From: Bin18 sp965200355
Lineage (GTDB): Bacteria > Desulfobacterota > Binatia > Bin18
Direction of reading: 5' to 3'
NCBI GenBank assembly: GCA_965200355.1
Contig: OZ241351.1
Coordinates: 186,001 to 250,000, forward strand
DNA length: 64,000 nucleotides
The position numbers were made by a program, and so were the translations under genes. Below are positions 8,692 through 17,717 of this stretch, in pieces; positions within the stretch are counted from its first letter, which is position 1, and every line of letters begins with the position of its first letter. The notes under the pieces were generated by a model, which ran no database searches, was not told the DNA's origin, and saw nothing but the letters and a program-made list of their open reading frames with translations.

Positions 8692-9102
8692 TGGGGGCGG
8701 TCCCTATCCTTGTAGGGGCAACCCCGTTGGGCCTGTTCGGCGGCCCGGATGTCCTGAGTGGTCCCTATCCTTGTAGGGGCAACCCCCTGTGGTTGCCCTC
8801 GTCCCGGTGGTCTAGAGGGACCTGCGGAACCCCCCAACCCCCCTTCACAGGGGGGCTTGCCCAGCCGCGAGCCGTTCGTCCTGAGCGTAGCGTCAGCGAA
8901 GTCGAAGGACGCTCAGAACGAACGGGGAAAAAGGGGCCGCCGGGCTAGATTCGTTCCCTCTCCCCCGGATGTGACGGGGCCGGGCAGGCACAGGGGCCTG
9001 CCCCTACAGTTCACGGTGTTTGGGGGCAACCCCCTGTGGTTGCCCGGTCCACCCCTGACCCACTGGCTACACCAACGGGCTAAACTGTGCTTACATAGGG
9101 AA
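8692..9102. repeat. Intergenic repeat cluster
   Basis: About 410 bp with no supported gene. It contains two GTAGGGGCAACCCC/GGTTGCCC hairpins (near 8712 and 8773-8798), a CCCCCCAACCCCCC...GGGGGG hairpin near 8829-8856, a TTCGTCCTGAGCGTAGCG palindromic element at 8873-8925, and another GGGGCCTGCCCC/GGCAACCCCC pair near 8990-9045. The long frame crossing this stretch into the NYN gene has repeat-derived composition and is not believed. Confidence 0.65.
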
Positions 9103-9684
9103 ATGCAAAGAGTAATGATCTTCGTTGACCAGTCGAACTTCTACCATGCCGCGCAATCGCGCGGTCGGTTTGCAGACCTCATTGCCTTGAGAAGATATCT
9201 GGCAGACCCCGACAAGGGCCGGATGTTGATCGAAATGGTTGTCTATTTCGGCTTCCCGCCTGTCATAAAAGAAGAGGGGATGCCTCCGAAGTGGAAGGAA
9301 ATCAGGGATAGGCTCTACCGGACAAAAGACGCTTTAGAACACATGGGTATCATGACCGTGGTCCACAATGGCAAGGGGACGAATGAGCTTGACGAGGATG
9401 GGCGCCCCCGTTTTTCGGCCAATGTTGATGTTTTGATGGCGATGGATGCCCTGGAGTTCGCCATTGATGTCAATCCAGACGTGGTTGTCCTGGTCACCGG
9501 CGATCAGGATTTTTCTTATCTGGCAAAAAAATTACGGCGGAAGGGTATCCGTGTCGAAGCGGCAAACGTGAGAGACCAGATGGCCGCCAATCTCAAGCAA
9601 TCCGTCAACGCCTTTATAGATTTGGACGACTTTTTCAATAGCCTCCCTGAAACACGGGGACCCTCAGACTACGCCTCCAGCTAA
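9103..9684 (+). CDS. NYN domain (LabA/DUF88-like) protein
   Basis: 193 residues of the NYN fold, a PIN-like nuclease superfamily. The acidic residues expected for metal binding are visible: D in MIFVDQSNFY (residue 9), D in NVDVLMAMDALEFA (about 113-121), and D in VVLVTGDQDFSYLA (about 134-137). The DQSNF start motif is close to the DxxN signature. Likely an RNA-processing nuclease. I start at the ATG at 9103 with AGGG just upstream; a second ATG four codons later is possible. It stands alone between two repeat clusters. Confidence 0.85.
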   Translation: MQRVMIFVDQSNFYHAAQSRGRFADLIALRRYLADPDKGRMLIEMVVYFGFPPVIKEEGMPPKWKEIRDRLYRTKDALEHMGIMTVVHNGKGTNELDEDGRPRFSANVDVLMAMDALEFAIDVNPDVVVLVTGDQDFSYLAKKLRRKGIRVEAANVRDQMAANLKQSVNAFIDLDDFFNSLPETRGPSDYASS

Positions 9685-9950
9685 TTCTTCTCTCTCCCCC
9701 TGATTTTTCTCCCCCCCTGATAAGGGGGGCCGGGGGGGCTACCTAGAGGCAGGGCAGGCCCCTGTGGTTGCCCTGCCGTTCGTCCTGAGCGTAGCGTTAG
9801 CGAAGTCGAAGGACGCTCAGGACGAACGAAGGAACGGGGGCCGCCGCCCTAGATTTACTCCCTCTCCCCTGGAGGGAGAGGGCTGGGGTGAGGGGATTCC
9901 TCCCTCCCCTAGCGAAGGAAAACAGCCGCCCTCCCAGACCCTGCCGCTTG
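9685..9950. repeat. Intergenic repeat cluster
   Basis: Contains a CCCCCTGATAAGGGGGG hairpin near 9712-9730, a GGCCCCTGTGGTTGCCC fragment near 9757, a TTCGTCCTGAGCGTAGCG palindromic element at 9777-9829, and a CCCTCTCCC...GGGAGAGGG hairpin at about 9860-9900. No gene is supported. Confidence 0.65.
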
Positions 9951-10646
9951 TTATCGTCTGACCGCTGTAGTCAACTGCGCTACCCCACCGGATAAACGCT
10001 TCTTGACGACCTGCTCAAATCCTGCCGCACGGACCATCTGTAACAGCGCCGCTTCCTCCGGCAGATAGACCACCGAGCGGGGTAGATAGCGATACGCCTG
10101 TCGGTCTGAGATAAGCCCGCCCAGCAAGGGCACAATCCGCCGAAAATAGACACCGTGGCCCCATTTCAGCAGCGGATGCCGGGGCGTATCCACCTCAAGC
10201 AGGGCCAAGCGCCCCCCGGGCTTGAGGACACGCGCCGCCTCGTGGAGCGTGTGGGGGATGGAAACGAAGTTGCGCAGCGCAAAGCCAGACACGACCACCG
10301 AAACCGCGGCCGTAGGCAGGGGCAAGGCGTTCGCATCGGCCTGAATAAAGGTCGCGCGTATCCGCCGCCGGGTCGCGCCGACGAGCATATTGCGGGCAAA
10401 GTCAATCCCGGTCACACGGGCACCAGTTGCCGCGGCCAGTTCACTCAAATCCCCGGTGCCGCACGCCAGGTCAAGAACTTGGTCAGCGGCACCCACCTCA
10501 ACGGCACGGAGCGTCTGTCGCCGCCAGGACTGATCGAGCCGCAAGGACAGCCACCGGTTCAGCGTGTCATACTGCGGGGCGATCCGCTCGAACATCGCCC
10601 GCACTGCGCTTGCTTTTTCCGCATCGGGCGGCAGGACATCCGACAT
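9951..10646 (-). CDS. ubiE: UbiE/COQ5-type quinone C-methyltransferase
   Basis: A 231-residue class I SAM methyltransferase of the demethylmenaquinone/ubiquinone methyltransferase family (last or near-last step of quinone synthesis). Visible are FERIAPQYDTLNRWLSL near the N-terminus (typical UbiE opening), the SAM motif VLDLACGTGDLSELAA (about residues 57-72), ADANALPLP, GFALRNFVS, and the family-typical KPGGRLALLEVDTPRHPLL. The distal part YLPRSVVYLPEEAALLQMVRAAGF also fits. It could act on mena- or ubiquinone precursors. No other quinone genes are nearby. Confidence 0.85.
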   Translation of the reverse strand: MSDVLPPDAEKASAVRAMFERIAPQYDTLNRWLSLRLDQSWRRQTLRAVEVGAADQVLDLACGTGDLSELAAATGARVTGIDFARNMLVGATRRRIRATFIQADANALPLPTAAVSVVVSGFALRNFVSIPHTLHEAARVLKPGGRLALLEVDTPRHPLLKWGHGVYFRRIVPLLGGLISDRQAYRYLPRSVVYLPEEAALLQMVRAAGFEQVVKKRLSGGVAQLTTAVRR

Positions 10647-10864
10647 GGGGACAAGAAATCAGTCCAATCAGATAGGGGCAAGGGGTGGGGATGGAAGGAA
10701 AGGGAGAAGGGCAACCCTCTGTGGTTGCCCCTACAATAACAGGACGCGCGGCGGGACGGCTCCGTGGCCCCCCTGTGAAGGGGGGTTGGGGGGTTCCGCA
10801 GGCCCCCATGTCACTGGGACGAGGGCACCCACAGGGGGAGTGCCCCTGCATGAGCCGTTTTCGC
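10647..10864. repeat. Intergenic hairpin repeats
   Basis: Holds a GGCAACCCTCTGTGGTTGCCCC element near 10708-10732, a CCCCCCTGTGAAGGGGGGTTGGGGGG element near 10769-10796, and a GGGCACCCACAGGGGGAGTGCCCC hairpin near 10823-10848. No coding sequence is supported. Confidence 0.6.
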
Positions 10865-12616
10865 CTATGGAATGACTGGTAACACAATATGTGACTGAAA
10901 CTGCTTATTGTGGAAAACCGTCTGTTGGGCGGTCTGAAACTGCGTGCCGGTGGCTTGATCCCCGCCGGTGTTCAGATTGCGGTCAAAGCGCGGGAAGTTG
11001 CTTGATGACGCCTCTACGCGCAGACGGTGCCCAGGCAGAAACACATGGCTGGTTGCCCACAGGTCGATGCGAAACGCATACGGCTCGTCCGGTGTCAGCA
11101 GGGTCGGCGCGCGCCCGGAGTCGCGATAGCGCGCGCGGACAATACCATCGGCAATGTTCTGGGCATATCCGTCAGGCCGCACATCGACCAGCTTGGTGGT
11201 AAAGTCGGTATCGGTCGCAGACGACGAGGCGTACAGCACGACCGTCAGGGGTCCGGTCACTTCCAGCGGCGCGTCCAGCGGTGCGCCGGTATAGACCAGC
11301 ACGTCTTGTCGGCTTTCTACCTGGCGCTGGTCTGTGACTCCGACCGGAATAATCAGCGTGTTCCCCCCACAGGTCGGCACTGGATGGGCCGGGTCGTACT
11401 CGTATTGGTCAGAGGGTTCGTCCTGCGGGGGTTCAGCGCTCAGCCGGCCGTCGCCATCAAGGCTATTCGCCCGGCCCTGGCTGTGGAAGTAGTAGGGCGC
11501 GTACTGCGTCCGCGCCAGCGGCCATTCATATTCGTCCCGCCAGCGATTGGTGCCCATCACAAACAGCCGGATGGGCGCTTCCTCGGCCATGCCTGAGTCT
11601 ATGCCTTTGAGCCAGTAGTCAAACCAACGCAGTTGCGTCTCGTGCAGTTCAATGACGGCGTTTGGGCCAAAGTCGATAGCGCCAGTTCCGCCGGAAATAG
11701 GCGTGGTATACGGAAAAAGATGGGCCCACGGTCCGAGCAGCAATTTCTGCCCGCCGCGGGCCTCTGGCGTCATGGCCCGCGCCTGCAAACCGCAGAAATG
11801 CACCAGGGCATCCCGCAGAAAAATATCGTACCACGAGCTGACATGGTACATGGGGATGTTGATATTGCGGTGCTGACGCTCGATATTGATCGGCCACCAA
11901 TAGGGACCGTCGTCAGGGTGGGTCAGGTAATCGCGCAGATACGGCGCGACGTCTTTGAGCAGGTCGGCCCAATACATGAGCGGCAGGCGCATATACGCTT
12001 CCGGCGAAAGTGGGTTGCCGAAATTGATGGAGCGCAGCAGGTCGGGTCGCACCTGTGGCCAGAGTTGTTCCTTGAGGCCCTTGCGCTCAATAGTGTTGCG
12101 AGCCAGAAAGATCGCATACGGCACCTGCCAGCCCAGCGAAAAGGCTCCGCCGGTGTGGTAGACCCAACCTTGATGGTAATCGGCACCGGCAGACACGGGA
12201 AAAGCGCACTGGAGATGGGGCGGGCGGGTCGGCGCGAGCTGATATTGGGTTGCCCCAAGATAGGACTGGCCCTGGGTCCCAACCCGGCCGTTCGAGTATG
12301 GCAGGGTCGCGGCCCACTCAACCGTATCGTACCCATCCTGGGCTTCGTCAATGAGGGGATAGTATTCCCCCTCTGAGGCAAACCGTCCGCGTCCGTCCTG
12401 GACGATGACCACATACCCCCGCGACGGGAAATACTCATGGTCGCCAAAAACCTCGGCCAATTGTTTGCCATACGGGAGCCGTAAGAGAATAACGGGAAAG
12501 CGTCCCTCGGCATCCGGCCGATAGACATCGGCGTAGAGCGTTGTCCCGTCCCGCATGACCGCCGGGACATCTTTTTCTGTGATGATTCGATACTCTGGGC
12601 GACTCTCGTGCGGCAT
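10865..12616 (-). CDS. CocE/NonD family alpha/beta hydrolase
   Basis: 583 residues, the full length of the CocE/NonD (X-Pro dipeptidyl-peptidase-like, cocaine-esterase-like) family, which hydrolyses esters or amides. The N-terminus has the substrate entry strand AVMRDGTTLYADVYRP. The nucleophile elbow is GQSYLGATQY (Ser near residue 118). The C-terminal jelly-roll includes FTTKLVDVRPDGYAQNIADG and HRLRVEASSSNFPRFDRN. No signal peptide, so probably cytoplasmic. Flanked by a repeat cluster and an intergenic stretch, it appears monocistronic. Substrate unknown. Confidence 0.88.
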   Translation of the reverse strand: MPHESRPEYRIITEKDVPAVMRDGTTLYADVYRPDAEGRFPVILLRLPYGKQLAEVFGDHEYFPSRGYVVIVQDGRGRFASEGEYYPLIDEAQDGYDTVEWAATLPYSNGRVGTQGQSYLGATQYQLAPTRPPHLQCAFPVSAGADYHQGWVYHTGGAFSLGWQVPYAIFLARNTIERKGLKEQLWPQVRPDLLRSINFGNPLSPEAYMRLPLMYWADLLKDVAPYLRDYLTHPDDGPYWWPINIERQHRNINIPMYHVSSWYDIFLRDALVHFCGLQARAMTPEARGGQKLLLGPWAHLFPYTTPISGGTGAIDFGPNAVIELHETQLRWFDYWLKGIDSGMAEEAPIRLFVMGTNRWRDEYEWPLARTQYAPYYFHSQGRANSLDGDGRLSAEPPQDEPSDQYEYDPAHPVPTCGGNTLIIPVGVTDQRQVESRQDVLVYTGAPLDAPLEVTGPLTVVLYASSSATDTDFTTKLVDVRPDGYAQNIADGIVRARYRDSGRAPTLLTPDEPYAFRIDLWATSHVFLPGHRLRVEASSSNFPRFDRNLNTGGDQATGTQFQTAQQTVFHNKQFQSHIVLPVIP

Positions 12617-12743
12617 GATTGCCCCCTTTGAGCCTTCTTATAAAGAGACAGGCTGAGAAACGCAATCAAAGGGCGGATTTGGAAAAAGCACAGGGAAAGG
12701 ATATGGTGCGGCCTCAGCGTGACCCGGTACAGGACGCAGGACG

Positions 12744-13154
12744 ATGCAGTATTGGCTGGTCAAATCCGAACCGTATAAATACGCCTGGGGTGATTTGCAA
12801 AAAGACGGCTGGACGTACTGGGACGGGGTGCGCAACTATCAGGCGCGCAACAACCTGCGCGCCATGCGGGTGGGCGACCAGGTCCTGTATTATCACAGCA
12901 ACAAGGGGCTGGAAATTGTCGGCATTGCCCGCGTTATCAAAGCCGCCTATCAGGACCCCACCACTGATGATGAACGCTGGAGTGTGGTTGATATCGAGCC
13001 GGTCGAAACCCTGGCCCGCCCGGTCAGGCTCAGTCAGATCAAACGGGACCGCCGGCTGCAAGACATGGCCCTGATAAAGCAGAGCCGGCTGTCCGTCATG
13101 CCGGTGACTCAAAAAGAATTCGATGTGATTGTCACACAGGGACGGACGCAGTAA
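12744..13154 (+). CDS. EVE domain protein
   Basis: A 136-residue single EVE domain, a PUA-like fold that binds modified bases in nucleic acid. The opening MQYWLVKSEPYKYAW, the YWDGVRNYQARNNLRAM segment with the conserved RN-YQARN core, and GDQVLYYHSNKGLEIVGIA are near-canonical. It is not attached to restriction genes here. Probably a housekeeping-like stand-alone EVE protein, role unproven. Confidence 0.92.
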   Translation: MQYWLVKSEPYKYAWGDLQKDGWTYWDGVRNYQARNNLRAMRVGDQVLYYHSNKGLEIVGIARVIKAAYQDPTTDDERWSVVDIEPVETLARPVRLSQIKRDRRLQDMALIKQSRLSVMPVTQKEFDVIVTQGRTQ

Positions 13155-13175
13155 TGCCGGCTCCGTCCTCTTGGT

Positions 13176-13763
13176 CTAGTCCGTTGCGGACGAGGCCAGC
13201 CGGAGCGCGCCACTCTCCAGGTCGTGTCGAATCGCTTGCAGGCAGGTCTCGAAATCGCCTTCGACTAACCGCCCGCCGCTGTCGAGCATACCGCACTGCA
13301 TCATGAGATTGATTGAGGTCCCAAAGTCGTCAACCAGCAGAAAGCCGTCCGGGTCAATTTTGCGCCCGTCTGGCAGGGTGGTAAACGGACATCGCTCCTG
13401 GAGGAGTTCCTGCTCCGGGAGCAAGCGTTCAATATAGCCATAGGTGGGCTTGCCCAGGGCGTTGCCATAGCCCAACTCATACGCCGTGCCGTCGTCCATT
13501 AAAGCCCCTCGGAAGGCGTTACAGTTCGCAATCACAATATCACAGGCTTGAATCTGACCGATATCGCCCCGATAGATGCGCGTGGCTGTGCGTAGCGAGC
13601 TGTCGCTCAGGTCCACATTATTGTCCATAGGGTGCAGGCCCATGAAACCGTACTGAGCGCACAGCCGGCGCTGAGTCTGGGCGTGCGCAACCGCATCGGG
13701 TCGAAAGACTTCAGGTCCGGCCAGATAGAGTGTGGGCTGAGTGGTGGACTGAGTGGTGGACAT
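13176..13763 (-). CDS. Nucleoside 2-deoxyribosyltransferase family protein
   Basis: 195 residues of the nucleoside 2-deoxyribosyltransferase fold (base exchange or N-glycosidic hydrolysis of deoxynucleosides and analogues). Signatures are TLYLAGPEVFRPDA (nucleotide-binding strand), DIGQIQACDIVIANCNAFRG with the conserved D/N region, and DDGTAYELGYGNALGKPTYGY carrying the catalytic Glu in AYELGYG. Convergent with the EVE gene, 21 bp apart. A DNPH1-like hydrolase activity is an alternative. Confidence 0.85.
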   Translation of the reverse strand: MSTTQSTTQPTLYLAGPEVFRPDAVAHAQTQRRLCAQYGFMGLHPMDNNVDLSDSSLRTATRIYRGDIGQIQACDIVIANCNAFRGALMDDGTAYELGYGNALGKPTYGYIERLLPEQELLQERCPFTTLPDGRKIDPDGFLLVDDFGTSINLMMQCGMLDSGGRLVEGDFETCLQAIRHDLESGALRLASSATD

Positions 13764-13924
13764 AGGGGGCTCTCGTTGCGCTCTCCGACTTCGCGCCGGA
13801 CTATACTATAGAATGGACTGGCTCGGAAGCCGCTCTGGGGCTGCATTGCTGGTTGACGCACTCCCGCACAATCCCTATTCATGGACCGCATAGTCTACAG
13901 TCGTTTTTTCTGAAAGGAGCGTGT

Positions 13925-14599
13925 ATGAGCGGTCAAGAAGGGGGGCTCAACAACGAGCTCAAGCAGCAAATCGCAGCTTTTCAAAAGGAGATGCTGCCCA
14001 AAATTCCGCCGGCCATTCGTGAGGTGCTGGTCCGCACCACAGAAGATCAGGTGAAGTCCGGCATCACAGACAAGGCCCTGAAAGTCGGAGACAAGGCCCC
14101 CGACTTTACCCTGCCCAACGCCCGTGGCGAGGCGGTGACATTATCCGCCCTCCTGGCCAAAGGACCGGCGGTCGTGGCCTTTTATCGAGGCGCGTGGTGA
14201 CCCTACTGCAACCTGCAGTTGCAGGCTTACCAAAAACATCTGGCCGAGATGCAGGCACACGGGGCCTCTCTAATCGCCATCTCGCCCCAAACCCCGGATT
14301 GCTCGCTGACGATGGCCGAAAAGAACGCGCTTCAGTTTGAGGTGCTGAGCGACGCGGGCAATAGCGTTGCGCGGCAGTTCGGACTGGCCTTCCGTTTTGT
14401 TGAGGAGTTGCAGGAGACCTTTGAAAAAATGGGTATTCAACTGCCCGAATACAACGGCGATGACGCCTGGGAGCTGCCCATACCCGGCACCTATGTCATT
14501 GACCAAACCGGCACCATTCGGTTGGCCTATGTGGACGCCGACTATACCACCCGGCTGGAGCCCGGTGATATTCTTGAGCAGCTGCAAGGGCTGAATTAA
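13925..14599 (+). CDS. Peroxiredoxin-like AhpC/TSA selenoprotein (in-frame UGA = Sec92)
   Basis: Read through the TGA at 14198-14200, this gives one 224-residue peroxiredoxin-like protein; without it the domain splits exactly at its active site. The peptide runs AFYRGAW-U-PYCNLQL, with Sec at the peroxidatic position and Cys at +3, as in the Prx-like selenoprotein family. The thioredoxin fold continues on both sides in the same frame: KVGDKAPDFTLPNARGEAV before, and SLIAISPQTPD and PIPGTYVIDQTGTIRLAYVDADY after. The ATG at 13925 follows GAAAGGAG. A hairpin begins five bases after the UGA. It should reduce peroxides with a thiol partner. Confidence 0.92.
14206..14224 (+). promoter_or_regulatory. 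Candidate bacterial SECIS hairpin (peroxiredoxin)
   Basis: A perfect 7-bp stem (CTGCAAC/GTTGCAG) with a 5-base loop starts 5 nt after the UGA, at the place where bacterial SECIS elements lie. The loop CTGCA lacks an obvious early G, so the exact SelB-binding form is uncertain. Confidence 0.55.
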
Positions 14600-15154
14600 G
14601 TCCGTGCCGGCCGTTGCTCGGAGGGCAAAAGACTGTCCCCACATTTGCTGGACAGGCCCGCACCCCGAGCAACGGCGCGGCGCTCTTGCCCACCCACGCG
14701 AGTCACCCCCCTCCTTTTTCTTCTGAACTCAGCCTCTCACTTGCGTAAAAAATCGAGCACCAATCTTCTACCCCCTCCCCGGATTATGAGGCCATCCCGC
14801 CGCCGGCCGTTCGTTTGAGCGTCCTTCGACTTCGCTAACGCTACGCTCAGGATGAACGGAGGAATAGATTCGTTCCCTCGCCCCTGGCCGTAACGGGGCC
14901 GGGCAGGCACAGGGGCCTGCCCCTACAGTTCACATCGTTGTCGGGGCCGCCCCGCCGAATGTCCCGTTATTGTAGGGGCAACCCCCTGTGGTTGCCCGTG
15001 CCCTGCCGTTCGTCCTGAGCGTAGCGCCAGCGAAGTCGAAGGACGCCCAGGACAAACGCAGGAAGGGAGGCCGGCGCTAAGACGCACCCTCTCGCTGTCG
15101 GACATAGGCTGGGCAGAGGATTATTTTTCATAGGTCAGGCATTTCCCCATACTC
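14600..15154. repeat. Intergenic repeat cluster with no gene
   Basis: 555 bp. After the nested hairpin at 14610-14676 come a palindromic GTCGAAGGACG-type element (inverted copy) at 14808-14859, a GGGGCCTGCCCC element near 14906-14930, a GTAGGGGCAACCCCCTGTGG element at about 14972-14999, and a second palindromic element at 15007-15058. Reading frames are repeat-derived. Confidence 0.65.
14610..14676 (+). terminator. Nested hairpin downstream of the selenoperoxiredoxin
   Basis: The outer perfect 12-bp stem is GCCGTTGCTCGG (14610-14621) with CCGAGCAACGGC (14665-14676). Inside it GGGC/GCCC (14623-14626, 14656-14659) and CTGTCC/GGACAG (14633-14638, 14650-14655) also pair. It starts 10 nt after the stop codon. 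No U-run follows, so it is a possible terminator or a structured repeat rather than a classic intrinsic terminator. Confidence 0.5.
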
Positions 15155-16840
15155 TCACGTCGCCACGTTCGCGCGCAGTACGCGACCGGACAGGGGGCCG
15201 GGCGGCTGCCCGTCTGAGAACAGCACTTGGCCGTTCAGGATCGTATGCGCAATGCCGGTCGATTTTTCGATATAGCGGAGTCCGCCACCGGGGAAATCGT
15301 GCACCGGCTCCTGTTTGCCGCAGTTGATGGTCTCAGGATCAAAAACCACTAAGTCGGCGATCATGCCCACGGCTACCGACCCGCGCAGGGGCACGCCAAA
15401 GACCTGGGCCGGGACCGAGGTCAGCTTCTGGATAGCCGTCTCAAGCGACACCATCTGTTTGTCCCTCACAATGGTGCCCAGCAGATAGGTTGAATAGCCG
15501 GCTTCGCAGCGCATATCGGCATGGGCTCCGCCATCAGACAGACCAATCAGGGTATGGGGATGGGTGAGCATGTCTTTATTCACCTCGCCAAACTCGTACA
15601 AAAACTGCATATCGAGGCTGTCCTGCAAGGCCAGGTCAAAGAACAGCTCAAGCGGGTCTTTCCCCTGCTCTTGGCTGAGGGTCGCCAGACTTTTGTCGAG
15701 CAGGGGTTGCAGCTCGGGTTTGTCAACCGTGAACACACGCATCTGCTCCCATTTTCCAGAAAACACCCTGGGTTGTGTGAGTTCTGCACGGAAGGCCGCT
15801 CGAAACGCCGAGCTGGCGTAGATCCGCTGCTGCTCTGCTAACGGGCGGTCAAAGATATCTTTCCAGCAATCGAAATTGCCAAAGATAAACGGGCGTTTCA
15901 GATTAAAACGGGCACTCTTGTAATGACACGGCACCTGGCCCAGCGGCAGATAGCCCCGATCAAACAGCGGCACCACCCGATTGACCGCGGCCTGCCAGGC
16001 ATCGGGCGGTGCTTCCGGCTTTTGCAGCAGCCCCAGCCACGTCACCGGCCGTTCACTCTGGAGCAGCAGAAAGGTCAGCAAGGCGTATTCGTCATCAGAC
16101 AAGAACCCGGGGCTCCGGGTCAGGGCAATCTCGATACTCCCCCGGCCGAGCTTTTTGAGCACACCAGCTAAGGCCCCCAATTCGTCCCGGCTGGCCACCC
16201 GACACGGCAACGGTCGGCCCTGAAACCCGAGGTGTTGGGGCAGGACGGTGGTGGAAAAACCAAACGCGCCAGCGTCCATAGCGGCCTGGAAGAGATCGCT
16301 GAGCTGCCGAATCTCGGCCTCGGTTGCGGCCCGCTCCTTACTCTCCTCTCCGAGCATATATTGACGCAACGGCGAGAGCGGCAGCATCATGCCGACGTTC
16401 ATGCCCAGCCCACGCCGGCCAATGGCGGTGAGGTATTCGTCGAAGCCGTGCCAGGACCAGTCCACCCCACGTTGCAGCACCTCCAGGGACATGCCTTCGA
16501 CATTGACCAGATCACCCACCAAGGCTTCCCGGTCGGCCGGCTTGCACGGCGCAAGACCAACCCCGCAGTTGCCCATGATAATGGACGTCACCCCGTGCCA
16601 GGACGAACACGTTGCCAGCGGGTCCCAGAGAATCTGGGCGTCGTAATGGGTGTGATGGTCGATGAACCCGGGGCAGACGATCAGCCCGCCAATATCGAGC
16701 ACCGTTGTGGCCTCATGCGACGGAATATGGGACTCAACCGCGGCAATGCGGTCCCCGCTCAGCGCCACGTCCGCGGCAAACCGCGCCCGGCCAGTGCCAT
16801 CAATAACGGTCCCCCCTTTGAGCACGATATCGTAGGCCAT
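15155..16840 (-). CDS. N-acyl-D-amino-acid deacylase-like amidohydrolase
   Basis: 561 residues from the ATG at 16840, chosen because GGAGAGAATC precedes it and the family opens MAYDIVLKGGTVIDGTG. The metal-dependent amidohydrolase barrel shows FIDHHTHYDAQILWDP (metal-binding HxH, about residues 60-75), ITSIIMGNCGVGLAPC-type strand, and LIGLSDGGAHADMRC with the late Asp. The C-terminal composite beta domain (VGMIADLVVFDPETI) is present. Similar proteins are annotated as D-aminoacylases, though many have other amide or lactam substrates. It is the last gene of the UGSC operon, 16 nt after the MaoC gene. Confidence 0.85.
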   Translation of the reverse strand: MAYDIVLKGGTVIDGTGRARFAADVALSGDRIAAVESHIPSHEATTVLDIGGLIVCPGFIDHHTHYDAQILWDPLATCSSWHGVTSIIMGNCGVGLAPCKPADREALVGDLVNVEGMSLEVLQRGVDWSWHGFDEYLTAIGRRGLGMNVGMMLPLSPLRQYMLGEESKERAATEAEIRQLSDLFQAAMDAGAFGFSTTVLPQHLGFQGRPLPCRVASRDELGALAGVLKKLGRGSIEIALTRSPGFLSDDEYALLTFLLLQSERPVTWLGLLQKPEAPPDAWQAAVNRVVPLFDRGYLPLGQVPCHYKSARFNLKRPFIFGNFDCWKDIFDRPLAEQQRIYASSAFRAAFRAELTQPRVFSGKWEQMRVFTVDKPELQPLLDKSLATLSQEQGKDPLELFFDLALQDSLDMQFLYEFGEVNKDMLTHPHTLIGLSDGGAHADMRCEAGYSTYLLGTIVRDKQMVSLETAIQKLTSVPAQVFGVPLRGSVAVGMIADLVVFDPETINCGKQEPVHDFPGGGLRYIEKSTGIAHTILNGQVLFSDGQPPGPLSGRVLRANVAT

Positions 16841-16856
16841 GATTCTCTCCTTTTTT

Positions 16857-17324
16857 TCACGCACGAGACGGGCGCGCGGTCTGCGGGCGCTTCTTGATCA
16901 GATAGGCGTGCATCCCCTCAAGCACGACTTCATCGCGTTGATTGGTGATACGGGTTTTGAGACGCAGGACGCCGACCTCGGTCTTGGGGATGAGTTCGCT
17001 GACCTCCAGCTCCGGGCGGATGGTGTCGCCAATCAGGACGGGTTTGAGAAACCGGGAAGACTGCTCAAGAAAGGCCACCATTGATTCTTCAACCAGCGGC
17101 GACAGGCCGGACGCGCCCAGCGCGCCCATAGAGGTGACCAGCAAGCCGTGCGTGACTCGTTTGCCGAAGCGCGTCGCCTTGGCGTACTCGTCGTCGTAGT
17201 GAATCGCATGGTTATCACCCGTCATGCCGGAGAAGAACAGGAAATGGGCGTCAGTCAGGGTTTTGGCCGGCGAGCGAAAAACCTCGCCAATCTCAAAGTC
17301 TTCAAAGTATTTGGTGGGAGGCAT
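16857..17324 (-). CDS. MaoC-like hotdog dehydratase
   Basis: A 155-residue single hotdog domain of the MaoC/(R)-specific enoyl-CoA hydratase type. Motifs: YFEDFEIGEVFRSPAKTLT, then FFSGMTGDNHAIHYDDEYA with the catalytic Asp/His pair, and RVTHGLLVTSMGALGASG. Its ATG directly abuts the RidA stop (TAAATG), so translation is likely coupled. Within this operon it could hydrate an unsaturated acyl group released by the other enzymes. Substrate unknown. Confidence 0.87.
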   Translation of the reverse strand: MPPTKYFEDFEIGEVFRSPAKTLTDAHFLFFSGMTGDNHAIHYDDEYAKATRFGKRVTHGLLVTSMGALGASGLSPLVEESMVAFLEQSSRFLKPVLIGDTIRPELEVSELIPKTEVGVLRLKTRITNQRDEVVLEGMHAYLIKKRPQTARPSRA

Positions 17325-17717
17325 TTATTTCTCATCCAATACGGCAATCGCGTCGATTTCTATGAGCGCTTCCGGGCGCAACAGTTCTTTGACCACGATC
17401 CCGGTTGCCGCGGGAAAACCGTTTTTGAAAAACTCGCGCCGTACCGCGGCGGTTCCGCGATAGCCTTCTTTGGTGGTGATATAGTCCACGGTCTTCACAA
17501 TATCGTCGAAGCTCGCCCCGGCCGCGGTCAGGATTTTGCCGATCTTTTGAAAGATCTCGCGCGTTTGGGTCACAATATCTCCCGCGCCGACGATTTCTCC
17601 CTTGGCATTAAAGGCGGTCAGGCCGGAAATAAACAACAGATTTCCCTTGCGCACTGCCGGCGAGAACGTATAGCGCTGGTCAAATCCCCAGGGATCAACG
17701 ATTTCAAGTTTCGACAT
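17325..17717 (-). CDS. RidA/YjgF-family protein
   Basis: 130 residues of the YjgF/YER057c/UK114 family; RidA members hydrolyse reactive enamine/imine intermediates. Visible: AVRKGNLLFISGLTA near residue 22, VTQTREIFQKIGKILTAAGASFDDIVKTVDY, and the C-terminal RPEALIEIDAIAVL. The usual RidA catalytic Arg of the R(V/A)A segment is replaced here by ALLRPEALIEIDA, where the Arg is still close to the expected strand. The ATG at 17717 lies inside the last codons of the UGSC gene (14-nt overlap), implying coupled translation. Confidence 0.87.
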   Translation of the reverse strand: MSKLEIVDPWGFDQRYTFSPAVRKGNLLFISGLTAFNAKGEIVGAGDIVTQTREIFQKIGKILTAAGASFDDIVKTVDYITTKEGYRGTAAVRREFFKNGFPAATGIVVKELLRPEALIEIDAIAVLDEK

